Origin: Enchytraeus crypticus
Taxonomy: Eukaryota; Annelida; Clitellata; Enchytraeida; Enchytraeidae
Length of the DNA stretch: 64,000 nucleotides
Direction of reading: 5' to 3'
Assembly: GCA_905160935.1 (NCBI GenBank)
Contig: CAJHZI010000779.1
Span: forward strand, 226,001-290,000
In this document: piece after piece, positions 51,001 through 63,825 of the stretch
Position numbering within the stretch: position 1 is the stretch's first letter
Layout: the number at the start of each line of letters is the position of its first letter
Notes under the pieces: generated by a model
Told to the model about the DNA's origin: nothing
Database searches by the model: none
The model's input: the letters and a program-made list of their open reading frames with translations, nothing else
Position numbers and translations under genes: made by a program

Positions 51001-52484
51001 CCTGTATATTAGCCTACCTTACTATCATTTTATTTATCTACTTATTCATTTATCAGGCCCATAGTGCATTCCACATGAGATACATGACAAATTTTTAACA
51101 ACAGAAGAGAAAATCGTACGAACGGAAATAAATGCCTTGTTGGGGCACTTAAATGTCCCGAAAAGCAGAATAACAAAGCCTCAAAGAAACTGGCTAAAAT
51201 TATGCCATTAAAGTTATGCAAATAGGGATGAAAATAAATGCTGGTATATTAACAATTGAAATAATATTTATTCAATGGAATCTTTGTTTTATTTTCATTT
51301 ATCACCTGATAGAATATTAGAAAATAATGTAAAAGAACGTTTAGCCACTGAAAGACAAAGTTCAACCAAAGATGTTTCTCCAATTTACGTAGAGAGCGGA
51401 TTTATACTAATTAAAACTCTGAAGAATAATCATGACACAATCAGCTGCTAAGCTCTACACAATTCTTAAACTTATAGCATTTAAACATGATCGGATAGTC
51501 GAATGTTTAGCACATCTGCTTGAGAAGCAGGAGGCTATCTGTTCGAATCCCAGCCGGTCCATCTCTGACCGCATCCCTTGTGATACAGAAATAGACGTCA
51601 AACTTAGAGACGTCAAGCAATATTATCAATGCTGCTTAAAAGTACAAGAAGCTCATCATCTAAAACTTAAATCTAAACGTATGGAAGCTTATCTTCTTAA
51701 TGCTTAAGTAAATATTCCTGTATTGTTCCAGAATTGAACTTAGACTTCTTAAATCAGATTATCCCATCTTACCGAACCCTCAGTATTTAGCCTGAGATCA
51801 GTATTTTATAAACTCTGGGGTAGTCCCGTTTCTTCAATAGACTTTGAAAGGTTGCGTGAGATTTAAGTTACCTTTAAAACAAAGCGAAGTTGACATCGTT
51901 CAATAAAATTACTTCTTCCATCAGACTGGGTATACTAGGTTTCTCAGAACTTCACTGAGTTAAATTTTTACAAGAAGTGACAGTAATTTCTCTCCAATGG
52001 CAATATCCTTAAACCGTTTCAGGAAATTGAAAGTCAAAAAGGCAAAACGCTATAGCTCAACTAACGTTTTCATTAAAGAATTATTTTACATTTGAACTAA
52101 ACGGCTAGTTCGGCTATGATGTGTTAACTTCTACTCCAAATGTAGAACTTCGGTGTTTGAAGTTGTTATTCTGAATTTTTAAGCTTTTTTAAATATTGAC
52201 AGATTTCAGTGGAAATATGTATAAATATTTCTGGAATCAAACTAACAACCAAACAAAACCAACTGTCATACGCTAGCTAGTAGAATCTAAAAACTGCCCT
52301 ATAAAGAGAGTATTAAGCAATGAATAACGAATGAATGAGAGTGAAATAAATAATTGCCAATTTAAGTGGTTACGAAATCTTTAGCCCTGAATTCACAATT
52401 TCTGTGAGAACCACCAAATCTGATGATGTCGCAATATATTCAAATTCTACATTATCTTTGGATACTGCTACTTTATATGCGGGC
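51001..52484. other. No gene; one tRNA-like head
   Basis: 51500-51560 has 'gtttagcacatctgctt' and 'tgttcgaatcccagccggtc', box A and B-like, probably a SINE head of another family. Open frames here have no family resemblance. Confidence 0.45.
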
Positions 52485-52576
52485 GCGTGCCACAATATCG
52501 GAGGATGCCACAATATCTTCAAGTGCTGCAATATCTGAGGGAGTCATAATATTTGCGGGTGCCACAATATCCCTCG
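52485..52576 (+). repeat. 18-base minisatellite, first block
   Basis: About five units of the 'gtgccacaatatctgcgg' type, ending exactly where SINE-B sequence begins. Confidence 0.85.
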
Positions 52577-52735
52577 TGGGTTCGAATCCCGGCTGCGCTG
52601 ATCTGAGAGTAAAATCTCGGACATTCACTGGACTGGTTATATGGAAAATGGTCTAAATTGCCTAACAGTTTAAACATGTGATTTTAAAAGTGATAGATAT
52701 CGACATAGTTGATCATTTCACTATAATGCGTGTTT
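52577..52735 (+). mobile_element. SINE-B copy, 5'-truncated
   Basis: 'gggttcgaatcccggctgcg', 'ctgatctgagagtaaaatct', 'ttgatcatttcactataatg'. Box B onward is well kept. Confidence 0.82.
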
Positions 52736-52849
52736 ACATTTTGGTGGTGGTTTAATTTTTTGTCCTACTTTTTATGTTCATGATGTTCTGTTACTATTCT
52801 TCCTGTCAAGTGTTGACGAATAAAGAAGTTGATATATATAATATCTACG

Positions 52850-53160
52850 GTGTCACAATATTTTCAAATGTCACAATCAATATCTTCAAATGCCACAATA
52901 TGGGAGGGAGCCTCAATATCTACGGTGTCATAGTATCTTCCAGTGCTACAATATCTACTAGTGTCACAATATCTGAAAGTGTCACAATATCTGAAAGTGT
53001 CACAATATCTGAAAGTGTCACAATATCTGAAAGTGTCACAATATCTCAAAGTGTCACAATATCTTCAAGTGTCACAATATTTTCAAGTACTACAATATAC
53101 GAGGGTGCCACAATATCTGCGGGTGCCACAATATCAGTGGGTTTTACCATTTCTGCGGGT
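52850..53160 (+). repeat. 18-base minisatellite, second block
   Basis: 'gtgtcacaatatctgaaa' units, perfect in the middle and drifting at both ends, about 16 copies. Same family as 52485-52576. Confidence 0.93.
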
Positions 53161-53302
53161 GACAGCTAATCTAGCCCCAGTCTGTAGCTGCTGCTGATGA
53201 AGAGGGAGCCTGCTCGAATCACATCGGCTTTGACCTGGCTTGACCCAGTTGGACTTATCGCCTCTTCTCTGGAATATATCTTCCCGGAGACGAAAGTCAA
53301 CT

Positions 53303-53518
53303 AGAGAGAGAGAGACAGAGAGAGAGAGAGAGGGATATAGAAAGAGAGGGATATATATATAGAGAGAGAGAGAGCGAGAGAGAGAGAGAGAGCGCGCGAG
53401 AGAGAGAGAGCGCGCGAGAGAGAGAGAGGGATATAAAGAGATAGCGACAGAGAGAGGAAGAGAGGGAGGAAGAGAGAGAAGAGGTGAGAGATAGTGAGAG
53501 AGAGAGAGAGAGAGATAG
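53303..53518. repeat. GA-rich microsatellite with CGCG interruptions
   Basis: GA repeat with 'gagcgcgcgag' and 'gatata' variants. Confidence 0.93.
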
Positions 53519-54289
53519 ATGAATGCGGGTGTTGGTGGATTGCTTTTGATAGGCACTTGATCAGTTCTTCTACAGATAAGTAAAGTCGAAGATAAATTAA
53601 GTATTAATTAAAACAAAAGAAGTCAGATATTCATTAACTTAATAAAGGCTTATTAGGAAAATCGCGAACACGTTGCTAAATTCCATCCATATTTCAGTTT
53701 AAGGTTACAAATAACTATGACAGCATTTAAGACTTTTAATTAATTTAAATTTCAGTTTAGATCATCGTTATTGGGACTTCTAGGGGTCATGATCCAGTAC
53801 TAGAATCACTGCGGATGTAAACATTGATCCTCGTTAGGAGGGACAGAGTAAGACAGAGGAGTTCAGTCCGCAATGTGTTTCAATCCTGCTCTTTAAACAA
53901 ACAAAAGAAAGGATTGACGGGTCCTAATATGCGTAATCCGTAACGTAATCCTACAGTAATCAATCAATCAATCAATCAGTAAGAGTTTCTTCATCATCTC
54001 GACTAATTGAGGTGGATTAATTGAGAACGCGTTTTGTTAAATAAGCTATCGAAATAACAAAAGAGCTGAAATAGAATGTTCCGTCACTGACATGCTATTC
54101 GAGCAGGACTGGCACAGTTATGTGTCAATAATTAATTATTGCTTAACATTAGGAATTCACTAAAAACTAATAATTAAATAATAAATCAATAAAATAAATA
54201 CAGATCAATGCTTTGAAATACTTCAAAATCTATACGTATATTGTCAACGGATGATCAAATAATATAACTAAAGATACGCTATAGCATTT
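53519..54289. other. No gene recognised
   Basis: AT-rich intergenic with a short (AATC)n near 53950. Confidence 0.5.
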
Positions 54290-54730
54290 AAAGTGGGACA
54301 GGCAGACATACAGTCAAGCTTACAGAGAGTAGGGCAGAAGACATACAGACAAGCACACTGAGTAGGACAGACAGACATAGAGACAAGCATACAGAAAGTA
54401 GGACAGACAGACATACAGGCAAGCATACAGAAAGTAGAACAGACAGACATACAGGCAAGCATACAGAAAGTAGGACAAACAGACATACAGGCAAGCATAC
54501 AGCGAGTAGGACAGGCAGACATACAGACAAGCATACAGAAAGTAGGACAGACAGATATACAGGCAAGCATACAGAGAGTAGGACAGGCAGACATACAGAC
54601 AAGGATGCAAAAGTACAGCACAGTCAGACATACAGACAAGCATACAGAAAGTAGGACAGATAAACATACAGGTAAACCTACAGATAATAGGACAGACAGA
54701 CATACAGACAAGCATACAGAGAGTGGGACA
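54290..54730 (+). repeat. Minisatellite, 36-base unit
   Basis: 'gtaggacagacagacataca' plus 'ggcaagcatacagaaa', about 12 copies. Open in all three minus frames (Cys/Val/Leu/Ser-rich), an effect of the unit length. Confidence 0.95.
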
Positions 54731-55119
54731 GACACGGATACTCGTCGGTGAGACATTGCGACAGGACATAGAGGAATGGGACGTCAACGCCGGAGCATCC
54801 CTAGGGGTTCATTAAATGATAAGCTGCCCAATTCTCCATCGAATCCTAGAGAAGATTTTATATGAGGCGGCATGTATCGATCCGCTGGCATTTGATCAGA
54901 GACTATTGATCTATCGGTTCATTTATAGTTCAGAAGTTGATCAGAAGACATTGATCTATGGCTCATTTAGACTTCAATTGATCAAGGACTATTGATCTTT
55001 GATCATTGGCTATTGATCTTTGATCTGAGGCTATTCTTCTATGTTTCATTTATTCTCAGGCATCCAATCAGAGCCTCTTAAATCAATCAGCTTACTTGTA
55101 ATTCAGTACTTTGTCAACG
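54731..55119. other. No gene recognised
   Basis: Contains degenerate copies of 'tattgatctttgatc'-type sequence (54900-55040). Confidence 0.5.
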
Positions 55120-55700
55120 GACATGACTATAGTGACACACGCATGACTATGATGGACACCCGCATGACTGTAGTGACACAAGTATGACTATAGTGACACA
55201 CGTATGACTATAATGACACAAGTATGACTATAGTGACACACGCATGACTATAGTGACACACGTATGACTATAGTGACACACTTATGACTATAGTGACACG
55301 TATGACTATAGTGACACACGCATGACTAAAGTGAACACACATGACTATAGTGACGTATGACACACGCATGACTATGATGGACACCCGCATGACTATAGTG
55401 ACACAAGTATGACTATAGTGACACACGCATGACTAAAGAGAACACACGTATGACTATGATGGACACACGCATGACTATAGTGACACACGCATGACTATAG
55501 TGACACACGCATGACTAAAGTGAACACACGTATGACTCTGATGGACACACGCGTGACTATAGTGACACACGCATGACTATAGTGACACACGCATGACTAT
55601 AGTGACACACGCATGACTAAAGTGAACACACGTATGACTCTGATGGACACACGTATGACTATAGTGACACACGTATGACTATAGTGACACACGTATGACT
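55120..55700 (+). repeat. Minisatellite, 20-base unit
   Basis: 'gtatgactatagtgacacac', about 28 copies with a higher-order pattern in which 'actaaagtgaacacac' and 'atgatggacacac' variants recur. Confidence 0.95.
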
Positions 55701-56219
55701 ACTAGAGTCAAAGATCAAGACGAAGAGTAGGATGAGTGGTTCATGGTGTAGCAGCGACTAATTCGACATTTGAGGAATCACACACCTCTGATCTACTAAC
55801 AAAGCGGGACGCCTTACCACCGAGACTATAGTGTCTTGTTATTCACTTCCGTTTAAAAGTTGCTTTTAGTCTACCTCAATATATACAACATGAAATCTTT
55901 GATCTATATATTAATCGCAGGCGAAATACGGAATGTCTTTTTCTGAATAATATTAAGTGAAAAAATTCCTTACCGCGCTTCCAATTGTTTGCTCCCATCT
56001 GGAGTAATCGCTTTGGCAACCGACAAAACTTGTGCGACTGGGTATATGGCTTTATTACGATGGACTATGGATCGGCTGTTGTCTGATCTGCCACAGTGAT
56101 AAGACTTCCACACGGTTATGATGTCATATCCGAGTTTAAAGTGCGCTCTTGCTGTACAAAGCTGCGGATCATCCTGTGTGCGACACAGCGTATGCTTAAC
56201 ATTGACACGTGCTAGTTGT
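55701..56219. other. No gene recognised
   Basis: Near 55760-55830 a tRNA-like trace on the minus strand; no exon. Confidence 0.45.
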
Positions 56220-56410
56220 GTGTCACATGTTATTATTGTTATATCGCATGCTATTATTATATCGCATGCTATTATTATATCGCATGCTATTATTATATCG
56301 CATGCTATTATTATATCGCATGCTATTATTATATCGCATGCTATTATTATATCGCATGCTATTATTTTATCGCATGCTATTATTATATCGCATGCTATTA
56401 TTGTGACTCA
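56220..56410 (+). repeat. Minisatellite, 18-base unit
   Basis: 'tattattatatcgcatgc', about ten almost identical copies. Confidence 0.95.
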
Positions 56411-56749
56411 TATTATTATTGTGACGCACCTAGAGGATTTGAGTCTCGACATTCCATCGTTAAGTTAGGGTTAACTAAGCGATGTACCAACAATGTACTC
56501 GCGAGTGTACTAGCGATGTACTCAACGGAATAAATCCTGAATTAAAATACGTTTATTAAAATACGTTTATTAAAATATATTTGCTCCCGAAAGGCATCAT
56601 CCAGTGCTAACTAAGTAAAGCAGAAAGTAGTGAGATTCAGAAGAATTCCGTTGAGAGAATTCTCCATGATTTAACTGAAATGTCTGGTGTGTCGAGAGGG
56701 AGATATGATATAATGTGCTGCAGCTGAGGCGAAACACCAAATCGTCAAT
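56411..56749. other. No gene recognised
   Basis: Short spacer between minisatellites; includes 'cgcgagtgtactagcgatgt' but no exon. Confidence 0.5.
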
Positions 56750-57205
56750 GTAATAGAGAATAGACTGTGTCACTACCTAGCACATGTAATAGAGAATAGA
56801 CTGTGTCACTACCTACCACATGTAAGAGAGAATAGACTGTGTCACTACATACCACATGTACTAGAGAATAGACTGTGTCACTGCCTAGAACATGTACTAG
56901 AGAATAGACTGTGTCACTTCCTAGAACATGTACTAGAGAATAGACTGTGTCACTACCTACCACATGTAAGAGAGAATAGACTGTGTCACTACCTACCACA
57001 TGTAATAGAGAATAGACTGTGTCACTGCCTAGAACATGTACTAGAGAATAGACTGTGTCACTTCCTAGAACATGTACTAGAGAATAGACTGTGTCACTGC
57101 CTAGAACATGTACTAGAGAATAGACTGTGTCACTTCCTAGAACATGTACTAGAGAATAGACTGTGACACTGCCTGCCACATGTATTAGAGAATAGACTGT
57201 GTCTG
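56750..57205 (+). repeat. Minisatellite, 36-base unit
   Basis: 'agagaatagactgtgtcact' plus 'acctaccacatgtaat', 12-13 copies. On the minus strand it reads GSDTVYSLVHVL repeats. Confidence 0.95.
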
Positions 57206-57339
57206 AAACATTATTTCTTAGAAGAGCTGCCTTAGCTGGTGTCAAAAATTCAAGCAGCGTACAGTAGGACGAGCGGCATTGGAGGAAGGTATGGCAGAAG
57301 GACATGCAAGTGATGCATGTGAGGAACTTGAGGAAGACA

Positions 57340-57730
57340 TGGAAAAGAGGCATGGGAAAGAGGCATGGGAAAGAGGCATGGGAGAGAGGCATGAGAGGAA
57401 GGAGGAAGGTATGAGGCATGGGAGGAAGGCATGGGAGAGAGGCATGGGAGAGAGGCATGAGAGGAAGGCATGGGAGGAAGGCATGGGAAAGAGGCATGGG
57501 AGGAAGGCATGGGAAAGAGGCATGGGAGAAAAGCATGGGAGAGAGACATGGGAAAAAGGCATGGGAGAGAGGCATGAGAGGAAGGCATGGGAGGAAGGCA
57601 TGGGAGGAAGGCATGGGAAAGAGGCATGGGAGAAAAGCATGGGAGAGAGACATGGGAAAAAGGCATGGGAAAGAGGCATGAGAAAGAGGCATGGGAGGAA
57701 GGCATGGGAGAGAGGCATGGGAGTGAGGTA
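57340..57730 (+). repeat. Minisatellite, 12-base unit
   Basis: 'ggcatgggagag' and 'gaaggcatggga' variants, about 32 copies; long frames on both strands are repeat-derived. Confidence 0.95.
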
Positions 57731-58550
57731 TGGTTGTCACATAAACCGTCAGATGACAGTCAACCGTGAAAACAGGTAGTTGAATATTAGCAGAGGATAA
57801 TATAGAAATGCCAAATGTTTTAAAATCATTCTATGAAGATATCAACGCTCTCTACTTTATGCAGTATTAGACCTACTAAGACTTTCTGAGAAATTTATCG
57901 TTATATAACGGTTGTATTCTCTATAATATGATCATTGTTTATTGGGAAATTAATGTCAAATATTGTACAATTTCTTTCCAGTCTAAAGCAGTGCATTAGA
58001 TTAAATATCACGTTCATTGATTTACGAAAATAAGGTTTATACCAAGTACCAAAGAGCTTTCCATTGTCTTAAAGGATATCACCAGCCTGGTACATCCATA
58101 TACACCATGTGATGTGCTCATAAAGAGTAAGGTCCAAAGTTTAAAATACTTCAAAAGATGATCCTCTCTAAAGATTTATTACTAGAGTCTGAATTTGGAA
58201 TTTTTTACATTTTTAATTACGTGTAAATTATGTGAATTTTTGCGACCAAATATGTTTTAGATTTAGGATTTTTATATTTATTTCGACATTTCGATGAATA
58301 ATTGTTAGTCAGCAGAATAGTAACTGTGTCTAAAATTCCTACTCTAGTTTCACGAGTTACAGCTCGACCAGTTGTTGATGGTGCAATGAGGCTTTGAAGT
58401 TACTACCGTCAGCGATAATGCTACTATAAGAGTTGTGGAATATCGATGCCAGTAGGAATATGGGGCAATTGATTGACAAGGTCTCCAGCTAACAACAGCA
58501 ATCTGACACAATCATGTCTCTGAGACTTGAAACAAGGGTGACTAGATAGA
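57731..58550. other. No gene recognised
   Basis: AT-rich spacer. Confidence 0.5.
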
Positions 58551-58561
58551 GAGATAGATAG

Positions 58562-58641
<80 letters not shown>

Positions 58642-58749
58642 CTAGAGAGAGAGAGAGGGCGAGAGAATGAGAGAGAGAGAAGAGAGAGAGAGAGCGAGAG
58701 AGAGCTACAGAGAGAGATAAAGAGGGCGAGAGAGAGAGAAAGAAAGAAG

Positions 58750-58804
<55 letters not shown>

Positions 58805-59026
58805 AGAGAGAGAGAGAAGAGAGAGAGAGAAGAGAGAGAGAGAAAGAGAGAAAGAGCTAGAGAGAGAGGGCGAGAGAATGAGAAAGAGAGAGAGAGAGAG
58901 CGAGAGAGAAAAGAGCAATTTCACATATCATCATCATCATCATTATCACCATCATCATCGTCATCGTCATCATCATCATCATCAGAATCATCATCATCAT
59001 CATCATAATCATCATCATCATCATTC
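58551..59026. repeat. Long GA tract then (CAT)n
   Basis: GA-rich 58551-58915 with block structure, then CAT repeat 58926-59026, which merges into a family E end ('cttccctgaattacagttta'). Confidence 0.93.
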
Positions 59027-59317
59027 TTCCCTGAATTACAGTTTAACTAATTCCGGGATTAGAAAATTTAGTAGTGTTTCTGTTTCTACAATTTCGCATA
59101 TCATGATATTAAAATAAATGCCAAAAATTCAATGACAAATTAAACAAAAAATTTGGACCATGGACAGCTTATAAGTAGACATGCGGCCTTCAATGAAAGA
59201 CATTAATAATATGATAGTGAGTGAGAGAACCCATTACTTCTTGAAATAAAATTAAAATTTGTAAAAGGTAACTTGCTTAATTGTAAAATAAACTATGTTC
59301 ATTTTGCAGAGCTGTTC

Positions 59318-59430
59318 ATATTCCAGACGCCTACAAACCCCAGTTGTGAACCTTTAATGGTGTCCGATGGACGGGTAGCTGACCTTACGTTCTATTTCCT
59401 ATCATTAGTCACATCCTTATCGACACCATA
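59318..59430 (+). mobile_element. SINE-C fragment
   Basis: 'ggtgtccgatggacgggtag', 'ctgaccttacgttctatttc' parallels 2700-2770. Confidence 0.5.
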
Positions 59431-61029
59431 AAATGAGACCAACTGAAGGACAAAAGAAGATTTAGTTAGTAAAAATTTTGAATTTAAATATCACCCATCA
59501 TTCCTTGGTTTATAAAAACTGTTAGAAATTTGATTAAATTAAAAGATTGCTTGATAGATTTCAGTAAAGTTTAAAAGTAAATGTACAGGATTGAATGAGA
59601 CGATTAATCTGAATAGTTGAAGACTCTTATTGGTCGAGTTAGTAGCAAATGATGCCGGTCTTTTACTTCATTTACCGGCGCCTATCAGTCAAGATTCAGG
59701 CTCCACTGCTTCCCAAACTACTCCATACTATCATGGGTGAACCCAAAGTTTTATGACACATTATGACGTTTTACGACATAATTTTATCTCGCATTCTCAG
59801 AGACTGACTGAGTATTTTCATTTTCCTCAATTTTCTGAGGTAAAAATGTTGCTGAATCCAGCGGAAAATATATTAATGCTAAAGAGAGAAATAGAAAATT
59901 TAGAAGAAATAGAAAGAAGAGAGAAATAATAGTGGTCAAAACGCTTTGCTTAAATAAAATAAATCCTAAGAAAATTGTTAATATTTTGTACGCGTGATCA
60001 ACAGAAGAATATTCTTGAATATCCCAATACTGTAATTTATGTTTGGAGTTGATTTTGTCAACGATAACATTGCTTCGAATTAATTGAAGTGAAACCCAAT
60101 CTCAGAGTTTATATTCAATTTTCTATCTCGGTAGATTGTTTATTTGATTTCATTAGAAAGAAATGCAGTTTCTGGTTGGAATATTCTCAAATTATTTATT
60201 TCAAGCATCTCTGAAAATGTTAAAAAATAAAAATTCAAAGTTTTGATTTCTCTGCTTTTTCTGCACAACTTAGTCGGCTTGATAAATGCATCTGTCTATG
60301 ACGAAGGAACAAAATTTATGGGCGTTGATTTTATTAGTTTATCAAAAGGGGGATTTTCTGTGATTAATGGTATCTCGGCAGATTTCAGAGTTTGATGGAG
60401 TGAAAAGATAGCGGAAGATGTCTTGATACTGGAAGAATTTTTTAAAAAATCATCAAAGCTCGCAGCGGTTCTGCAGCTGATAATTATTCAAAATTCATTA
60501 CTATGAGGCAGAAATTAATAAATCACTATATTAATAAATCGCTAATAAATATACTTTGTCAATTTTTAGGAGAAATATTTAAGAATTTATAGGAAAAACA
60601 AAACAATAGGTACGATACCAATTTCAGTGTCAACAGAATTAGTAGTTGTTTATATGGCAGTTATGAGCGGTGGTTGTAAAAGCTGTAATTTTTTAACTCA
60701 TACAAAATAGTGATTGACAATATATCGATTAATTTAACTATTTATTTACTTTTGCCGCAAACAGTAAATCTTCAAAATTACCGTACAGTTTTCAATTTTA
60801 TAATAACTAGAGCACGCTTTTTGTTCTAGGAACTACGCCTATGAGCAACATATGAATTTGAAGTAATTAATTTCAATTATATTTCAGCCGTTTCCTTATT
60901 GACATCCAGCAATGTAAAAAATATAATAATTATTAATTTTAATATTATAAAAATTTAAATATTGTTGAACACTGTTAGGGAGTGGCAAGCTACTGAAAAC
61001 ATTCACTACATAAGAATCTCAGACAATTA
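59431..61029. other. No gene recognised
   Basis: 1.6 kb of AT-rich sequence with no exon, repeat family or structure that I recognise. Confidence 0.5.
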
Positions 61030-61735
61030 ACTTAATTAATAAAGATAACTTAATTCAACTTAAAGAAAATAACTTAAAGACGATAACTTGATGAAGCTAA
61101 CTTAAAAAGATAACTTAATGAAAATAACTTAAAGACGATAACTTGATGAAGCTAACTTAAAAAGATAACTTAATGAAAATAACTTAAATAATTTCATGAA
61201 AGAAGTTGGAGAAGTTAATGAAGAAGTTAAGGAAGAAGTTAAAGCAGTTAATGAAGATAACATAAAGAAGATAACTTACAGAAAATAACTTAATGAAAAT
61301 AACTTAATGAAGATAACTTAATGAAAATAACTTAATGAAGATAACTTAATGAAAATAACTTAATGAAGATAACTTAATGAAGATAACTTAATGAAAATAA
61401 CTTAATGAAGATAACTTAATGAAAATAACTTAATGAAGATAACTTAATGAAAATAACTTAATGAAGATAACTTAATGAAGATAACTTAATGAAAATAACT
61501 TAATGAAGATAACTTAATGAAAATAACTTAATGAAGATAACTTAATGAAGATAACTTAATGAAAATAACTTAATGAAGATAACTTAATGAAAATAACTTA
61601 ATGAAGATAACTTAATGAAGATAACTTAATGAAAATAACTTAATGAAGATAACTTAATGAAAATAACTTAATGAAGATAACTTAATGAAAATAACTTAAT
61701 GAAGATAACTTAAAGAAGCTGACTTAAAGACCACT
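61030..61735 (+). repeat. 14-base minisatellite (taacttaatgaaga)
   Basis: About 45 units of taacttaatgaaga/taacttaatgaaaa, near perfect at 61265-61700. A higher-order order of GA- and AA-ending units is visible. Confidence 0.95.
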
Positions 61736-61789
61736 CAATAGAGAAACAATTAATGCCTTCAAAAAGGGCTAGGCCTTATCAATACATTT

Positions 61790-61925
61790 TGTAGCCTACC
61801 GTATAGCTTGAGAAAATATAGTTTTTGATGTGATTTCCGTTGCTTTCCTCAGTTCTTACTTAATCGCCTCTAACGACACTAGCAATTAAGGGTTGGCTTA
61901 TTATTAAGGACACGGTCAAAACAGG
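61790..61925 (-). mobile_element. Family D fragment
   Basis: 'agcctaccgtatagcttgag', 'ccgttgctttcctcagttct', 'cgcctctaacgacac' is the reverse of the family's 5' part. Confidence 0.55.
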
Positions 61926-62511
61926 AAATGGCACATCAATTTAATTTGGTTATTGAAGTTAAATTTATCTGAAGTAAAAGTAGTTTTCTAGTTTTTTGCA
62001 GTTATCTATTAAGCAAGCTTCATTCTGTGGGTCCCTTAGGTAGAAGACACTGGAATCAAACACTCATTTATTATCTGTTGGCAGCTTTATCCTCCATCAT
62101 GCCTCTAATTACCTCTGTCAATTACTAGGAATAGGCCTACTTGCAGCAGACGATCTAAAATTGCAAAATACCTTAATTTTCATCTAAATTTCACAGTAAT
62201 TAATTTACATTTTGAACGCCTAATCATATTTCCGCCCGATTGCTGATTGACTCGGAGACTAAGCTGGCTGTCAGGCCGTGTGAGCAAACTGCCAATCACG
62301 CTGTATGGCTAAAAAATTACGTGACAGCCATCAAATAAAAGGAACGACATTGATGGGGTCAATTTCTGGCGAATGATCGATATAAAATAATCAAATAGGG
62401 GAGAGGAGGGGAGGGGGGTGGGCGCTAAAGAAGACGACAGTTGGATGTGTTTTAGCGGGTTGAGAACTGAAATAAGAGAAAACGCATTCCTGGTTCTTTC
62501 CTCTCATCTTC
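61926..62511. other. Spacer between the inverted 14-base arrays
   Basis: Includes a G-rich stretch at 62400-62430; no gene. Confidence 0.5.
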
Positions 62512-62920
62512 TTAAGTTATCTTCTTGAAGTTATCTTCTTGAAGTTATCTTCTAAGTTATCTTTCTTTGATTTATCTAATTTAAGTTATCTTTCTTTGAT
62601 TTATCTAATTTAAGTTATCTTTCTTTGATTTATCTAATTTAAGTTATCTTTCTTTGATTTATCTAATTTAAGTTATCTAATTTGGGTTATCTTCTTTGAG
62701 TTATCTTCTTTGAGTTACTTTCTTTAAGTTGTCTTCTTTAAGTTGTCCTTTTTGAGTTATCTTTATTAAGTTATCTTCTTTGAGTTATCTTCTTTGAGTT
62801 ATCTTCTTTGAGTTATCTTCTTTGAGTTATCTTCTTTGAGTTATCTTCTTTGAGTTATCTTCTTTGAGTTATCTTCTTTGAGTTATCTTCTTTAGTTATC
62901 TTCTTTAAGATATCTTCATT
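62512..62920 (-). repeat. 14-base minisatellite, inverted partner
   Basis: 'gagttatcttcttt' units, about 28, plus a 'tctaatttaagttatctttc' subfamily at 62570-62680. Its reverse complement, taactcaaagaaga, is the same unit as the array at 61.0-61.7 kb. Confidence 0.93.
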
Positions 62921-62949
62921 AAGGAGCATGATATCAGACTCTGATTATA

Positions 62950-63048
62950 AATATGTACCTTGGAACTGCATTTGGCAGAACACTAGAGAAAGAGAGAGTG
63001 AGAGAGTGAGAGAGGGAGAGGGAGAGAGTGTGAGAGAGAGAGAGAGAT
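62950..63048 (+). mobile_element. Family D 3' end running into (GA)n
   Basis: 'taccttggaactgcatttgg', 'cagaacactagagaaagaga' then GA repeat. Confidence 0.6.
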
Positions 63049-63637
63049 GTATGATAAAGAGTAGATTAAAATCAATCCAAAACGGTTAATATCTGGAGCG
63101 ATGAGTGTGAGGATAGACTTTGTCTTTTTCATTACACCATTCATTGAAACTTTAAATCATTATTGATCAAATTCGCTCTCTAGATATTTCGCCATAGAAG
63201 CAAGTAGCTCCTACTTCTTGATCACGCTTTCATAATTTGACATTGCCTTATAGCGAGGAACCGGACGCCAAATTATTTTTGATTATTGATTGATAAAGTC
63301 CAATGACACTTTTAGTAAAATATTGCTTTTAAAAATTAGTCTACAGCTTGTCGGCTTTCAAATACACACGTAAATATACATTAAATAAACAATGTTGGGC
63401 AGAATGGAATGAAAGGAAAAAGATTTGAAGAAGATCGAGACAAGAATTTCCATTGAATTTAATAGCTCATCTATGATAAGAACTGAAGAACAAAAGAAGC
63501 TACAGTCTCTTGAAGGATTAGTAAGGACCTGCAGTAGAGTAACAAGCTAACTGAGTTCAAATTTAATTTTTAAATTTTTTAAATTTAAACATTTTACATG
63601 TTACTTGTTCTTATTCACTTGATAGCTTTCTAAGGCA
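63049..63637. other. No gene; one SINE core fragment
   Basis: 63238-63275 has 'acattgccttatagcgagga', 'accggacgccaaatta', the shared core. Confidence 0.5.
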
Positions 63638-63825
63638 ACGAAAAACCACCTCAGAAGCCATATTTTTCCCAAGCTATAGGCTACATAAGTTATGGATAAG
63701 TCATAGACTTTGTGAAGAGATTAACTTGTTGATCTAAGGAGTGCTCTTATGGAGCGAGAAAGCAGACTTTGAGTATGAATATATACCTTGAACCTGCCAC
63801 TTGGCAGTGCACTGAAGAAGAAGCT
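63638..63825 (+). mobile_element. Family D copy, best preserved
   Basis: 'aaccacctcagaagccatat', 'cccaagctataggctacata', 'gtgctcttatggagcgagaa', 'ccttgaacctgccacttggc', 'agtgcactgaagaagaagc'. Defines the order of the family's last 190 bases. Confidence 0.7.

Noticed and set aside
51432-51707. 91-codon frame
   Set aside because: Its middle is a tRNA-like SINE head (box A and box B-like); no protein family recognised.
54268-54787. Long overlapping minus-strand frames rich in Cys, Val, Leu and Ser
   Set aside because: All come from the 36-base tandem unit; three frames are open at once and none has unique sequence.
52850-57205. Regular arrays with unit lengths of 18-36 bases, at first sight CRISPR-like
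   Set aside because: Units follow each other directly without unique spacers, there are no cas genes, and the host is a eukaryote.
56745-57779. 331-codon minus frame and 166-codon plus frame
   Set aside because: Built from the 36-base and 12-base minisatellites read through; no domain, no splice context.
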